A DNA stretch of 37,507 nt from Streptomyces sp. MP131-18 (GTDB taxonomy: Bacteria > Actinomycetota > Actinomycetes > Streptomycetales > Streptomycetaceae): assembly GCF_001984575.1 (NCBI RefSeq), contig NZ_LZNS01000001.1, positions 6,531,400-6,568,906 on the forward strand. The letters are read 5' to 3'. A model generated the notes under the pieces. That model saw nothing but the letters and a program-made list of their open reading frames with translations. It was not told the DNA's origin and searched no databases. Shown here in pieces: positions 13,046-21,593 of the stretch. Within the stretch, counting starts at the first letter, position 1, and each line of letters starts with the position of its first letter. Made by a program: the position numbers and the translations under genes.

Positions 13046-15583
13046 ATGGCCCCCATGGCCCCACTGACACGCCTCGAAGCGGAAGCCCGATCGGCTCTCC
13101 TGGACGTCCACCACTACGCGATCGACCTCGACTTCACCCACGGCGAGGACACGTTCGCCTCCGTCACCACCATCCGCTTCACCGCGCGTCGGGACGGCGA
13201 CACCTTCGCCGAACTGCGGTCCACCGCGCTCCACGGCGCCACCCTCGACGGCCGGGCCCTCGACCCCGACACCCTCGCCGACGGCAGGCTGCCGCTGACC
13301 GGCCTCACCGCCGGCACCCACGAGCTCCGGGTCACCGCGGACATGCCCTACTCCCGCACCGGCGAGGGCATCCACCGCTTCACCGACCCCGCCGACGGCC
13401 TCACCTACCTGTACAGCATGTGCTTCCTGGCCGACTGCCCGCTCGTCTTCGCCGCCTTCGACCAGCCCGACCTCAAGGCTGTCTTCGACGTCACCGTCAC
13501 CGCGCCCGAAGGCTGGACGGTGCTCGGCAATGGCAGCGTCACCCCCGTGGCGGGCCGGCCCGGAGTCCACCGCTGCGCCACCACCCCGCCCATCAGCACC
13601 TACTTGATGGCCGTGGCCGCCGGGCCCTATCACTCCGTGCGCACCGAGCACGCCGGCCTGCCCTTCGGGCTCCACGTGCGGCGTTCCCTCGCCGAGCACC
13701 TCGACAAGGACGCCGACGAGATCTTCGACATCACCCGGCGCTGCTTCGACCGCTACCACGAAATCTTCGACGAGCCCTACCCGTTCGACTCCTACGACCA
13801 GGCGTTCGTCCCCGAGTTCAACGCCGGCGCCATGGAGAACCCCGGCCTGGTCACCTTCCGCGAGGGCTACATCCACCGCTCCGCCGTCACCGACAGCCAG
13901 CGCGAGGTACGGGGCGTCGTCGTCGCGCACGAGATGGCGCACATGTGGTTCGGGAACCTCGTCACCCTCCGCTGGTGGGACGACATCTGGCTGAACGAGT
14001 CCTTCGCCGACTACCTCGGCTACCAGGTCCTCACCGACGCCACCGACCACCGGCCGTGGGTCGAGTTCTGCACCGACCAGAAGCAGCGCGGCTACGACGC
14101 CGACCAACGCGGCTCCACCCACCCCGTCGCCCCCGAGCCCGACGCGGTCCCCGACACCGCCTCCGCGCTGCTCAACTTCGACGGCATCTCCTACGCCAAG
14201 GGCGCCTCCGCGCTGCGTCAACTCGTCACCTGGCTCGGCGAGGACGCGTTCCTCGCCGGCGTCAACGACCACTTCACGCGTCACCGGTTCGCCAACGCCA
14301 CGCTTGCCGACTTCGTCGACTCCATGGCCCGCGCCTCCGGCCGTTCCGTCCCCGCGTGGGCCGACGCCTGGCTGCGCACCACCGGCCCGGACACCCTCAC
14401 CCCGCAGATCGACGCGGGCACGGGCACGGGCACGAACGCGCACGGGGACGAAGACGCGGACGGGAACGCGGACGGCTGGCGGCTGCGCCTCGCGCACGCC
14501 GGCGCGCGCCCGCACCGGCTGTGCCTCGGCGTCTACGACGCCGACGGCGCGCCGCGCGCCCGGCACGAGATCGAACTGCCCGCGGCCGAGGGCACCACCG
14601 AGCACACGTTCCCCGGGCCGCGCCCCGACCTCCTCGTCCTCAACGACGGCGACCTCACCTACGCCAAGGTCCGCCTCGACCCCCGCTCCTGGGACACCGC
14701 CCAGCGCGTCCTGTCCGACCTGCCCGAGCCCCTCACCCGCACCGTCGTGTGGAACGCGGCCCGCGACATGGTGCGCGACGGCGAACTCGCCCCCGCCGCC
14801 TACCTCGACGCCGCCCGCCGCCTGCTGCCCGCGGAACCGTCCACGGCCATCCTCGAAGCCGTCGTCGCCTTCGCCCGCGGCCCCGTCACCGACCGCTACC
14901 TCACCCCGGAGCAGCGCCCGGCCGGGCTCGCGGCGCTCTCCGCCCTCGCCCGCGACCTCCTCGGCGCGGCCGTCACCGACCCTGCCCGCCGCCTCTTCGC
15001 CGCCCGCACCGCCATCGACGCCGCCACCGAGCCGGGGCAGCTGCGTTCCTGGTGGGAGGCAGGTACCGTGCCCGGCGGCCCGGTGCTCGACCCGGAACTG
15101 CGCTGGCGCCTCCTCGGCCGGCTCGCCGTCCTCGGCGCCACCACCGAGGAGGAGATCGCCGCCGAGGCCGCCCGGGACGTCACCGCGAACGGCGAGGAGG
15201 GCGCCGCCCGCTGCCGCGCCGCGCTTCCGGACGCCGCCGCCAAGGAAACAGCCTGGCACGCCATGTTCGACCCGGCCGACACCCTGTCCAACTACCTCTT
15301 CGCGGCCACCGCGCAGGGTTTCTGGCAGCCGGAGCAGCGTGACCTCCTCGCCCCGTGGGTCGCGCGCTACTTCCCCGCCGCCGTCGGTGTCGCCGCCCGC
15401 CGCGGGCACACGCTCGGCGTCCTGGCCGGCCGCCAGGCGTTCCCCCGTGGCTTCACCGACGCCGGGACCCTGCGGCTCGGCGAGGACGCGCTGCGCCGCG
15501 CCGACCTCACCCCCGCCCTGCGCCGCCCCCTCGCCGACCAGCTCGACGACCTGCGGCGCGCCCTGCACGTCCGCGGCCGGTGA
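13046..15583 (+). CDS. pepN: Aminopeptidase N, M1 zinc metallopeptidase
   Basis: Cytosolic aminopeptidase of 845 residues that removes N-terminal residues from peptides, releasing amino acids from protein turnover. The N-terminal beta domain begins ALLDVHHYAIDLDF. Substrate-binding GAMEN is at about residue 262 in EFNAGAMENPGLVTF. The zinc site HEMAH is at about 296, with the third ligand Glu in WLNESFADYLGY 18 residues later. The helical ERAP1-like C-terminal domain runs from about 540 to the end. ATG 13046 and ATG 13055 are both possible; neither has a clear ribosome site. An Asp/Gly/Thr/Asn-rich insert (TGTGTNAHGDEDADGN) sits between domains at about 14410-14475. A 21-bp stem terminator follows the gene. 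Confidence 0.93.
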   Translation: MAPMAPLTRLEAEARSALLDVHHYAIDLDFTHGEDTFASVTTIRFTARRDGDTFAELRSTALHGATLDGRALDPDTLADGRLPLTGLTAGTHELRVTADMPYSRTGEGIHRFTDPADGLTYLYSMCFLADCPLVFAAFDQPDLKAVFDVTVTAPEGWTVLGNGSVTPVAGRPGVHRCATTPPISTYLMAVAAGPYHSVRTEHAGLPFGLHVRRSLAEHLDKDADEIFDITRRCFDRYHEIFDEPYPFDSYDQAFVPEFNAGAMENPGLVTFREGYIHRSAVTDSQREVRGVVVAHEMAHMWFGNLVTLRWWDDIWLNESFADYLGYQVLTDATDHRPWVEFCTDQKQRGYDADQRGSTHPVAPEPDAVPDTASALLNFDGISYAKGASALRQLVTWLGEDAFLAGVNDHFTRHRFANATLADFVDSMARASGRSVPAWADAWLRTTGPDTLTPQIDAGTGTGTNAHGDEDADGNADGWRLRLAHAGARPHRLCLGVYDADGAPRARHEIELPAAEGTTEHTFPGPRPDLLVLNDGDLTYAKVRLDPRSWDTAQRVLSDLPEPLTRTVVWNAARDMVRDGELAPAAYLDAARRLLPAEPSTAILEAVVAFARGPVTDRYLTPEQRPAGLAALSALARDLLGAAVTDPARRLFAARTAIDAATEPGQLRSWWEAGTVPGGPVLDPELRWRLLGRLAVLGATTEEEIAAEAARDVTANGEEGAARCRAALPDAAAKETAWHAMFDPADTLSNYLFAATAQGFWQPEQRDLLAPWVARYFPAAVGVAARRGHTLGVLAGRQAFPRGFTDAGTLRLGEDALRRADLTPALRRPLADQLDDLRRALHVRGR

Positions 15584-15585
15584 CG

Positions 15586-15640
15586 CCGCCGGGCCGGGGC
15601 CGGGGGGCGGCGATGGCTGCCCCCGGCCCCGGCCCGGCGG
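15586..15640. terminator. Bidirectional terminator with a 21-bp perfect stem
   Basis: The arms 15586-15606 and 15620-15640 are exact reverse complements over 21 bases, all G or C, with a 13-base loop. It begins three bases after the pepN stop codon and ends one base before the stop of the convergent reductase gene. It fills the whole gap, so it must serve both transcripts. Confidence 0.85.
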
Positions 15641-16279
15641 TCAGCCGGCCGTCACGGCCAGGTGCATCCGGTGGTGCGCGGGCGACTCCACCTCGTCGAG
15701 CAGCGCAACCGCGAAGTCCTGATAGGAAATCCGGGTCGCCATGTCACCCGCCGCCACCACCCGGTAGGTGCCGCCGCGCCCGCCCTCGTGGTCGAAGTCC
15801 CCGGCCGGGGACACGTACAGCCAGTCCACGTCGCCGCCGGCGGAACGCAGCACCTCCAGCCCCGCCCCGTGCGCCCGGCAGAACGGCCGGTGCTCCTCCG
15901 GTATCGCCGAAAGCAGCGGCACCCCCGCCGCGTCCGGCAGCAGCGCCGACAGCCCCACCACTACCAGCCGCCCCACCCCCGCGCCGCGCGCCCCCGCGAG
16001 CAGCGCGTGCGCCGACGCGGGGAAGAACACGTCGGGACGCGTCCCCTCCCGGTACACCGCCGCGGCCGACACCACCGCGTCGTGGCCCGGCACCACGGCC
16101 GCCACCGATGCCGTATCGGCAGCGTCGCCCGCCACCACCCGCACCGATCCGTCCGCCGGGCCCCCGTACCGCGCCGGGTCGCGCACCACCGCCGTCACCT
16201 CGTGCCCCCGCGCCCGCGCCTCAGCGACGGCCCGCCGCCCCGCCCTGCCTCCCGCGCCGAACACCACGATCGCGCCCAT
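15641..16279 (-). CDS. NAD(P)-binding reductase, NmrA/SDR-like
   Basis: Rossmann-fold protein of 212 residues. The dinucleotide loop is IVVFGAGGRAGRRAVAEA, followed by GHEVTAVVRDPAR, whose Arg suits NADP. Later landmarks are VVAGDAADTASVAAVVPGHDAVVSA, RLVVVGLSALLPDA, the segment DWLYVSPAGDF and ISYQDFAVALLDEVE. These match the YwnB/BVR-B-like group of atypical short-chain reductases. It lacks a clear Tyr-x-x-x-Lys catalytic pair, as many of that group do. ATG 16279 has GAGAGGGA about nine bases upstream. It diverges from an HxlR regulator, a common pairing, so it is probably that regulator's target. Substrate unknown. Confidence 0.85.
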   Translation of the reverse strand: MGAIVVFGAGGRAGRRAVAEARARGHEVTAVVRDPARYGGPADGSVRVVAGDAADTASVAAVVPGHDAVVSAAAVYREGTRPDVFFPASAHALLAGARGAGVGRLVVVGLSALLPDAAGVPLLSAIPEEHRPFCRAHGAGLEVLRSAGGDVDWLYVSPAGDFDHEGGRGGTYRVVAAGDMATRISYQDFAVALLDEVESPAHHRMHLAVTAG

Positions 16280-16347
16280 CACCACGTCCCTCTCCGCTCG
16301 TCCGGTCGGCCCGGCGCCGACCCGTTCCGGGACCGTAACCGCACGCC

Positions 16348-16367
16348 CGGTATCCCCCCGGATACCG
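16348..16367. promoter_or_regulatory. Perfect inverted repeat in the reductase-HxlR gap
   Basis: CGGTATCC-CCCC-GGATACCG, eight-base perfect arms with a four-base spacer. For the HxlR gene it would cover the -35 region if TACCGT (16378-16383) is the -10 and the message is leaderless from ATG 16390. It is the best operator candidate for the adjacent regulator and would also lie in the reductase promoter. Confidence 0.6.
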
Positions 16368-16377
16368 CCGCCCGCAC

Positions 16378-16383
16378 TACCGT
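16378..16383 (+). promoter_or_regulatory. Possible -10 of the second HxlR gene
   Basis: TACCGT ends seven bases upstream of ATG 16390. No ribosome site is present before the ATG, so a leaderless transcript starting at the A of the ATG is likely. Confidence 0.4.
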
Positions 16384-16389
16384 GGCCGC

Positions 16390-16815
16390 ATGACGGAACG
16401 CGCGACACAACCGCGGCCGCTCAGGCCCGACATGCTCGACGAACTGTGCCCGTCCGCCGTCGCCCCCTTCCGGTTCGGCGACAAGTGGGCCGCGCCCGTG
16501 CTGCGTTGCCTCGCGGACGGCCCCCGCCGCTTCTCCGAGCTGCGCGTCCCCCTGCACCGCGCCACCCCCCGCGTCCTCACCCGCACCCTCCGCGCCCTCG
16601 AACGTGACGGCCTGCTCACCCGCACCGCCCACCCGGGCCCCGCCCGCCGCGTCGACTACGCGCTCACCCCGCTCGGCCGCAGCATCCTGGAGCCGCTCGC
16701 CGCCGTCTGTGCCTGGACCGCCGAGCACTGGGACGAGCTGGTCGACGCCCGCGAAGCCTGGTCCGCGGACCGCGCCCCCGGCGCACAACCAGGGCGCATC
16801 CGCAAGCCGCATTAA
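16390..16815 (+). CDS. HxlR-family winged-helix regulator
   Basis: DNA-binding regulator of 141 residues. The winged-helix domain is readable as FRFGDKWAAPVLRCLADGPRRFSEL, the recognition stretch TPRVLTRTLRALERDGLLTR, and the wing GPARRVDYALTPLGRSILEPL. A Cys near residue 20 (LDELCPSAVAP) precedes the domain in the position common to the redox-sensing members. It diverges from the NAD(P)-binding reductase, with a perfect inverted repeat in the 110-base gap, so autoregulation and control of the reductase are likely. It is distinct from the HxlR protein at 8559-8981 (different recognition helix) and the two operator motifs differ accordingly. Confidence 0.9.
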   Translation: MTERATQPRPLRPDMLDELCPSAVAPFRFGDKWAAPVLRCLADGPRRFSELRVPLHRATPRVLTRTLRALERDGLLTRTAHPGPARRVDYALTPLGRSILEPLAAVCAWTAEHWDELVDAREAWSADRAPGAQPGRIRKPH

Positions 16816-16862
16816 CCCCTTCGGGGGAACGGGGGGCAACGTGCGGACCGCGCCCCCGGCGC
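16765..16862. repeat. 20-bp direct repeat around the end of hxlR
   Basis: GCGGACCGCGCCCCCGGCGC occurs at 16765-16784, inside the 3' end of the HxlR gene, and again at 16843-16862, in the leader of the decarboxylase operon. The spacing is 78 bases. It may mark a junction or a small duplication next to the decarboxylase-hydroxylase pair. Confidence 0.5.
16816..16827. terminator. Short CCCC-TTCG-GGGG hairpin after hxlR
   Basis: A four-base-pair stem closed by the very stable C(UUCG)G tetraloop directly follows the TAA stop. It is short for a terminator, so it may be only a 3' end stabiliser. Confidence 0.35.
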
Positions 16863-16923
16863 GCGCGTAGCTTGAGCGCCGTCCCGCCGCACGCGGTGCC
16901 TGCCGCCCACCGAAGGGTTCCCC

Positions 16924-18405
16924 ATGCCCGCGAACCCCCTGCCTGCGAACCCCCTGCCCGACGCCGCCCTCCTCGCCGGCGGAGCCGCCGGTCCGCGCGC
17001 CCTGCGCCCCCTGCTCGACACGGTGCTCGACGCCCTCGCCGAGGGAGCCGCCGCCCGCTGCGGACCACTGCCCGCGGGCGGCCCCGATGCCGTGACCCAA
17101 CTGCTCGAACGCTGCGGCCCCACCCTCCCCGACCACGGCACCGGCGCCCTCGACGCCCTGCACACCCTCGTCACCGCGCTCGCCGCCGGCGCCGCCGACC
17201 CGGCCGACCCCCACTGCGCCGCCCACCTGCACGCCCCGCCGCTCGCCGTCGCCGCCGCGGCCGACCTCGCCGCCTCCGCTCTCAACCCCTCGATGGACTC
17301 GTGGGACCAGGCACCCGCCGCCTCCGCCCTCGAACAGCGGCTGACCCGCGACCTCGCCGCCCTCGTCCACCCCCGCGGTCCCGGCCCCGACGCCCTGGTC
17401 ACCACCGGCGGTACCGAGGCCAACCTGCTCGGCGTGCTCCTCGCCCGCGAACGGCTCTCACCACGCCTGGCCCTGCTCTGCGGCGCCAACGCCCACCACA
17501 GCGTCCACCGCGCCGCCTGGCTCCTCGGCCTGCCCGCGCCCATGGTCCTGCCCACCCCGCGCGGCATCCTCGACCCCGCCGCCGTGCACGACGCGCTCAC
17601 CGGCCTCGACACCCTGAACTGCACCGCCGGCCCGCCCACTCCCGTCCTCGTCGTCGCCACCGCGGGCACCACCGACAGCGGCGCCATCGACCCCCTGCCC
17701 GCCCTCGCCGACACCGTCGCCGCCCATCGCCGCGGCAGACCCACCGCGCTCCACGTCGACGCGGCCTATGGCGGCGCCCTTCTGTTCAGCCCCGCCCACC
17801 GCACCAAACTCGCCGGCCTCGACCGCGCCGACACCGTCACCATCGACCTGCACAAGCTCGGCTGGCAGCCCGTCGCGGCCGGTCTGCTCACCGTCCCCGA
17901 CGGGCGCGCCCTCGCGCCCCTCGGCCACCGCGCCGACTACCTCAACGCCGAGGACGACACCGACGCAGGACTGCCCGACCTGCTGGGCCGCTCCCTGCGC
18001 ACCACGCGCCGCCCCGACATCCTCAAGATCGCCGTGACCATACGGGCCCTCGGCACCGCCGGCCTCGCCGCGCTCGTCGAGCGCACCTGCGACGCCGCGC
18101 GCGACTTGGCCGACCGCGTCGCCGCCGAACCGCGCCTCACCCTCCACACCAGGCCGGCCATCAGCACCGTGCTCTTCCGCCCCGCGGGCGCCGACGACGA
18201 ACAGGTCGCCGCCATCCGCCGCCGCCTCCTCACCGAGGGCCGCGCCGTCCTGGGCCGCGCCCGCGCCCGCGACCACGACGGCCGCACCGTTCTGTGGCTC
18301 AAGGCCACCCTGCTCAACCCCCATGCCCAGCCGAGCGACCTCGCCGCCCTGGTCAAGCTCGTCCTCGACCAGACGCCGCGCCCGCGGAAGGACAGCAGCC
18401 GATGA
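16924..18405 (+). CDS. PLP-dependent diamine/lysine-type decarboxylase (DesA-like)
   Basis: Group II PLP decarboxylase of 493 residues that would convert lysine, ornithine or 2,4-diaminobutyrate to a diamine. Landmarks: LNPSMDSWDQAPAASALEQRL, TTGGTEANLLGVLLARE, the Asp that binds the PLP nitrogen in LHVDAAYGG, and the Schiff-base Lys in TVTIDLHKLGWQPVAAGLL. The conserved RSLRTTRRPDILKI follows. The N-terminal 20 residues include a tandem ANPLP repeat (two 15-base units at 16930-16959), probably without function. It overlaps the N-hydroxylase start by ATGA, so the two work together. In desferrioxamine operons this enzyme is DesA and supplies cadaverine; here similarity to DesA is partial, so substrate is open. 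No iron box is visible upstream. Confidence 0.85.
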   Translation: MPANPLPANPLPDAALLAGGAAGPRALRPLLDTVLDALAEGAAARCGPLPAGGPDAVTQLLERCGPTLPDHGTGALDALHTLVTALAAGAADPADPHCAAHLHAPPLAVAAAADLAASALNPSMDSWDQAPAASALEQRLTRDLAALVHPRGPGPDALVTTGGTEANLLGVLLARERLSPRLALLCGANAHHSVHRAAWLLGLPAPMVLPTPRGILDPAAVHDALTGLDTLNCTAGPPTPVLVVATAGTTDSGAIDPLPALADTVAAHRRGRPTALHVDAAYGGALLFSPAHRTKLAGLDRADTVTIDLHKLGWQPVAAGLLTVPDGRALAPLGHRADYLNAEDDTDAGLPDLLGRSLRTTRRPDILKIAVTIRALGTAGLAALVERTCDAARDLADRVAAEPRLTLHTRPAISTVLFRPAGADDEQVAAIRRRLLTEGRAVLGRARARDHDGRTVLWLKATLLNPHAQPSDLAALVKLVLDQTPRPRKDSSR

Positions 18406-19877
18406 CCCCCGCCGACCCCCGCCACCCCCTCGACCTCGCGGGCATCGGCATCGGACCGGCCAACCTCTCCCTCGCCGCCCTCGCCGAGCCCCTGCGCGGC
18501 CTGCGCACCGCCTTCTACGAGCAGCGCCCCGCGTTCCACTGGCACCCCGGCCTGCTGATCGAGGGCACCACCCTCCAAGTCCCCTTCCTCGCCGACCTCG
18601 TCACTCTCGCCGATCCCACCAGCCGCTGGAGCTTTCTCGCCCACCTCCGCGACCGGCAGCGCCTGTTCCCCTTCTACTTCGCCGAGCGCTTCCACATCCC
18701 GCGCGCCGAGTACGACGCGTACTGCCGGTGGGTCAGCCGCGGGCTCGCCGGACTGCACTTCCACCACCGCGTCGACGCCGTCCGCTGGAACGAGGAGCAC
18801 GCCGTCTTCGAGCTGGACTTCACCCGCCTCGACGGCGGGCGGGCAGACAACGGCACCGCGCGGCCCGCCTGCTCCGGCCGCGCCCATGCCCGCAACCTCG
18901 TCATCGGCGTCGGCACCGCACCCCACGTGCCCGAGGCGCTGCGCCCGCTGGCCGCTTCCGCGACCGCGACCGCGCCCGTCGTCCACTCCGCCGACTACCT
19001 CGACCACCGCGAACGACTGCTGGCCGCGGACCACGTCACCGTCGTCGGCTCGGGGCAGTCCGGCGCCGAGATCTTCCTCGACCTGCTGCGCAGGCGCCCG
19101 CCCGGCCGCGAACGGCTCCACTGGCTCGCCCGCACCCCCGCGTTCGCACCCATGGAATACAGCAAGCTCGGCCTCGAACACTTCACTCCCGACTACACCC
19201 GCTACTTCCACGGCCTGTCGGAGCCCGTCCGCGACCGGCTGACCGAGGGGCAATGGCAGCTGCACAAGGCCGTCGACGCCGAAACGCTCGCCGCCATCCA
19301 CGACGAGCTGTACCGGCGCAGCCTTGACGGACCGGACGGACCGGACGGACCGGACGGACCGGACGGCCCCGGCGGCAGCTGGCCGGACGCCGTGCTCACC
19401 CCGGGCGTCACCGTCCGCACCGCGGGCCGCACGGCCGCGGGCCGCCTCGAACTGCACCTCGACCACGCCGAACAGGGCGCCAGGACCCGCCTCACCACGG
19501 GCGCGCTCGTGCTCGCCACCGGCTACCGCGAACGCCCCCTCGCGACGCTGCTCGCCGACCTGGCCCCGCTGGCGCGCCGCGACGCCGCCGGCCGCTTCGA
19601 GGTGGACCGGAACTACCGCCTGGTGCTCGATCCGCGGGTCACCGGTGCCGTCCACGTGCAGAACGCGGAACGCCACACCCACGGTGTCGGCGCGCCCGAC
19701 CTCGGCCTGGTCGCGCACCGCAGCGCGACGATCCTCAACCACCTGACGGGGGAGGAGCGCTACCCGCTCCCGGAGCGCACCGCTTTCACCACCTTCGGGG
19801 CGAGTTCCACCGGCGCGCGCGCCGTCGCAGAGCAACGTTTCACCACGGAAGGCAGCGGGCAGATTACCTCTCGATAA
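18402..19877 (+). CDS. FAD/NADPH-dependent amine N-hydroxylase (lysine/ornithine monooxygenase family)
   Basis: Class B flavin monooxygenase of 491 residues that hydroxylates a primary amine to give an N-hydroxy amine, the iron-binding precursor in hydroxamate siderophores. FAD binds at GIGIGPANLSLAAL near the start, NADPH at VTVVGSGQSGAEIFLDLL, and the family ATGY motif reads LVLATGYRER. FQ-type entry motifs such as FHWHPGLLIEGTTLQVPFLADLVT are typical of IucD/DesB/RhbE enzymes. A (Asp-Gly-Pro)5 insert encoded by 9-base tandem repeats sits at 19326-19370. It is coupled to the decarboxylase, so its substrate is probably the diamine made there. No acyltransferase or NIS synthetase follows. It ends normally, with ERYPLPERTAFTTFG near the C terminus. 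Confidence 0.88.
   Translation: MTPADPRHPLDLAGIGIGPANLSLAALAEPLRGLRTAFYEQRPAFHWHPGLLIEGTTLQVPFLADLVTLADPTSRWSFLAHLRDRQRLFPFYFAERFHIPRAEYDAYCRWVSRGLAGLHFHHRVDAVRWNEEHAVFELDFTRLDGGRADNGTARPACSGRAHARNLVIGVGTAPHVPEALRPLAASATATAPVVHSADYLDHRERLLAADHVTVVGSGQSGAEIFLDLLRRRPPGRERLHWLARTPAFAPMEYSKLGLEHFTPDYTRYFHGLSEPVRDRLTEGQWQLHKAVDAETLAAIHDELYRRSLDGPDGPDGPDGPDGPGGSWPDAVLTPGVTVRTAGRTAAGRLELHLDHAEQGARTRLTTGALVLATGYRERPLATLLADLAPLARRDAAGRFEVDRNYRLVLDPRVTGAVHVQNAERHTHGVGAPDLGLVAHRSATILNHLTGEERYPLPERTAFTTFGASSTGARAVAEQRFTTEGSGQITSR
19326..19370 (+). repeat. 9-bp tandem repeat inside the hydroxylase gene
   Basis: Four perfect copies of GACGGACCG, then GACGGCCCC, encode five Asp-Gly-Pro triplets. The unit is a multiple of three, so length changes keep the frame. 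It is likely a slippage-prone linker in a surface loop. Confidence 0.85.
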
Positions 19878-19899
19878 GGGCCGGTGGAAAAGCTCATAA

Positions 19900-19938
19900 G
19901 AGCGGGCCCCCGCTCATTCCGAGAGTTGTCGGACTCTC
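19900..19938. terminator. Two tandem hairpins after the N-hydroxylase gene
   Basis: GAGCGG-GCCC-CCGCTC (19900-19915) is followed by GAGAGT-TGTCGG-ACTCTC (19921-19938), which runs directly into TTTAAATT. The second is a near-classical intrinsic terminator, uncommon in this GC-rich DNA. Together they should separate the operon from pyruvate kinase. Confidence 0.75.
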
Positions 19939-19997
19939 TTTAAATTCCAGCCGTTGAGTGGTCACTTTCGGATGGCTCTCTACTGGCTGGTAACTCC

Positions 19998-20003
19998 TAT
20001 GGT
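19998..20003 (+). promoter_or_regulatory. Possible -10 of the pyruvate kinase gene
   Basis: TATGGT ends seven bases before ATG 20010. With no good ribosome site before the ATG, a leaderless message is plausible. The -35 is not clear; TTGAGT at 19954 is too far for this -10. Confidence 0.35.
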
Positions 20004-20009
20004 TGGCCT

Positions 20010-21443
<1,434 letters not shown>

Positions 21444-21482
21444 CCCGGCGCCAGGGAGCCACGGGCACCGGCAGGTACCCAC

Positions 21483-21515
21483 AGGCACCGCGACGGCCCG
21501 GCCGCCGCGGTGCCT
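21483..21515. terminator. Pyruvate kinase terminator
   Basis: Perfect AGGCACCGCG / CGCGGTGCCT stem with a 13-base loop, followed by CTTGT, 40 bases past the pyk stop. Confidence 0.7.
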
Positions 21516-21552
21516 CTTGTCACTCCGATCGTGCACATGGTTGGCTGCACGG

Positions 21553-21566
21553 CGAAAGCGCTTACT
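21553..21566. promoter_or_regulatory. LacI-family operator before the Gfo/Idh gene
   Basis: CGAAAGCGCTTACT contains the perfect centre AAGCGCTT, the hallmark of GalR/LacI-family sites, 28 bases before the ATG at 21594. It predicts sugar-induced expression of the dehydrogenase-DUF6807 operon. No LacI gene lies in the window, so the regulator is encoded elsewhere. Confidence 0.6.
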
Positions 21567-21593
21567 CCCGCCCAGCCAGGAGCCACCACCACC

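Noticed and set aside
12929..15568. Very long open frame (879 codons) antisense to pepN
   Set aside because: Gly/Val/Glu-rich product with no domain, caused by GC-rich codon bias; pepN on the other strand has every catalytic motif.
16816..16923. Iron box (IdeR/DmdR1 type) before the decarboxylase operon
   Set aside because: I looked for TTAGGTTAGGCTAACCTAA-like symmetry and found none; even half-sites are missing.
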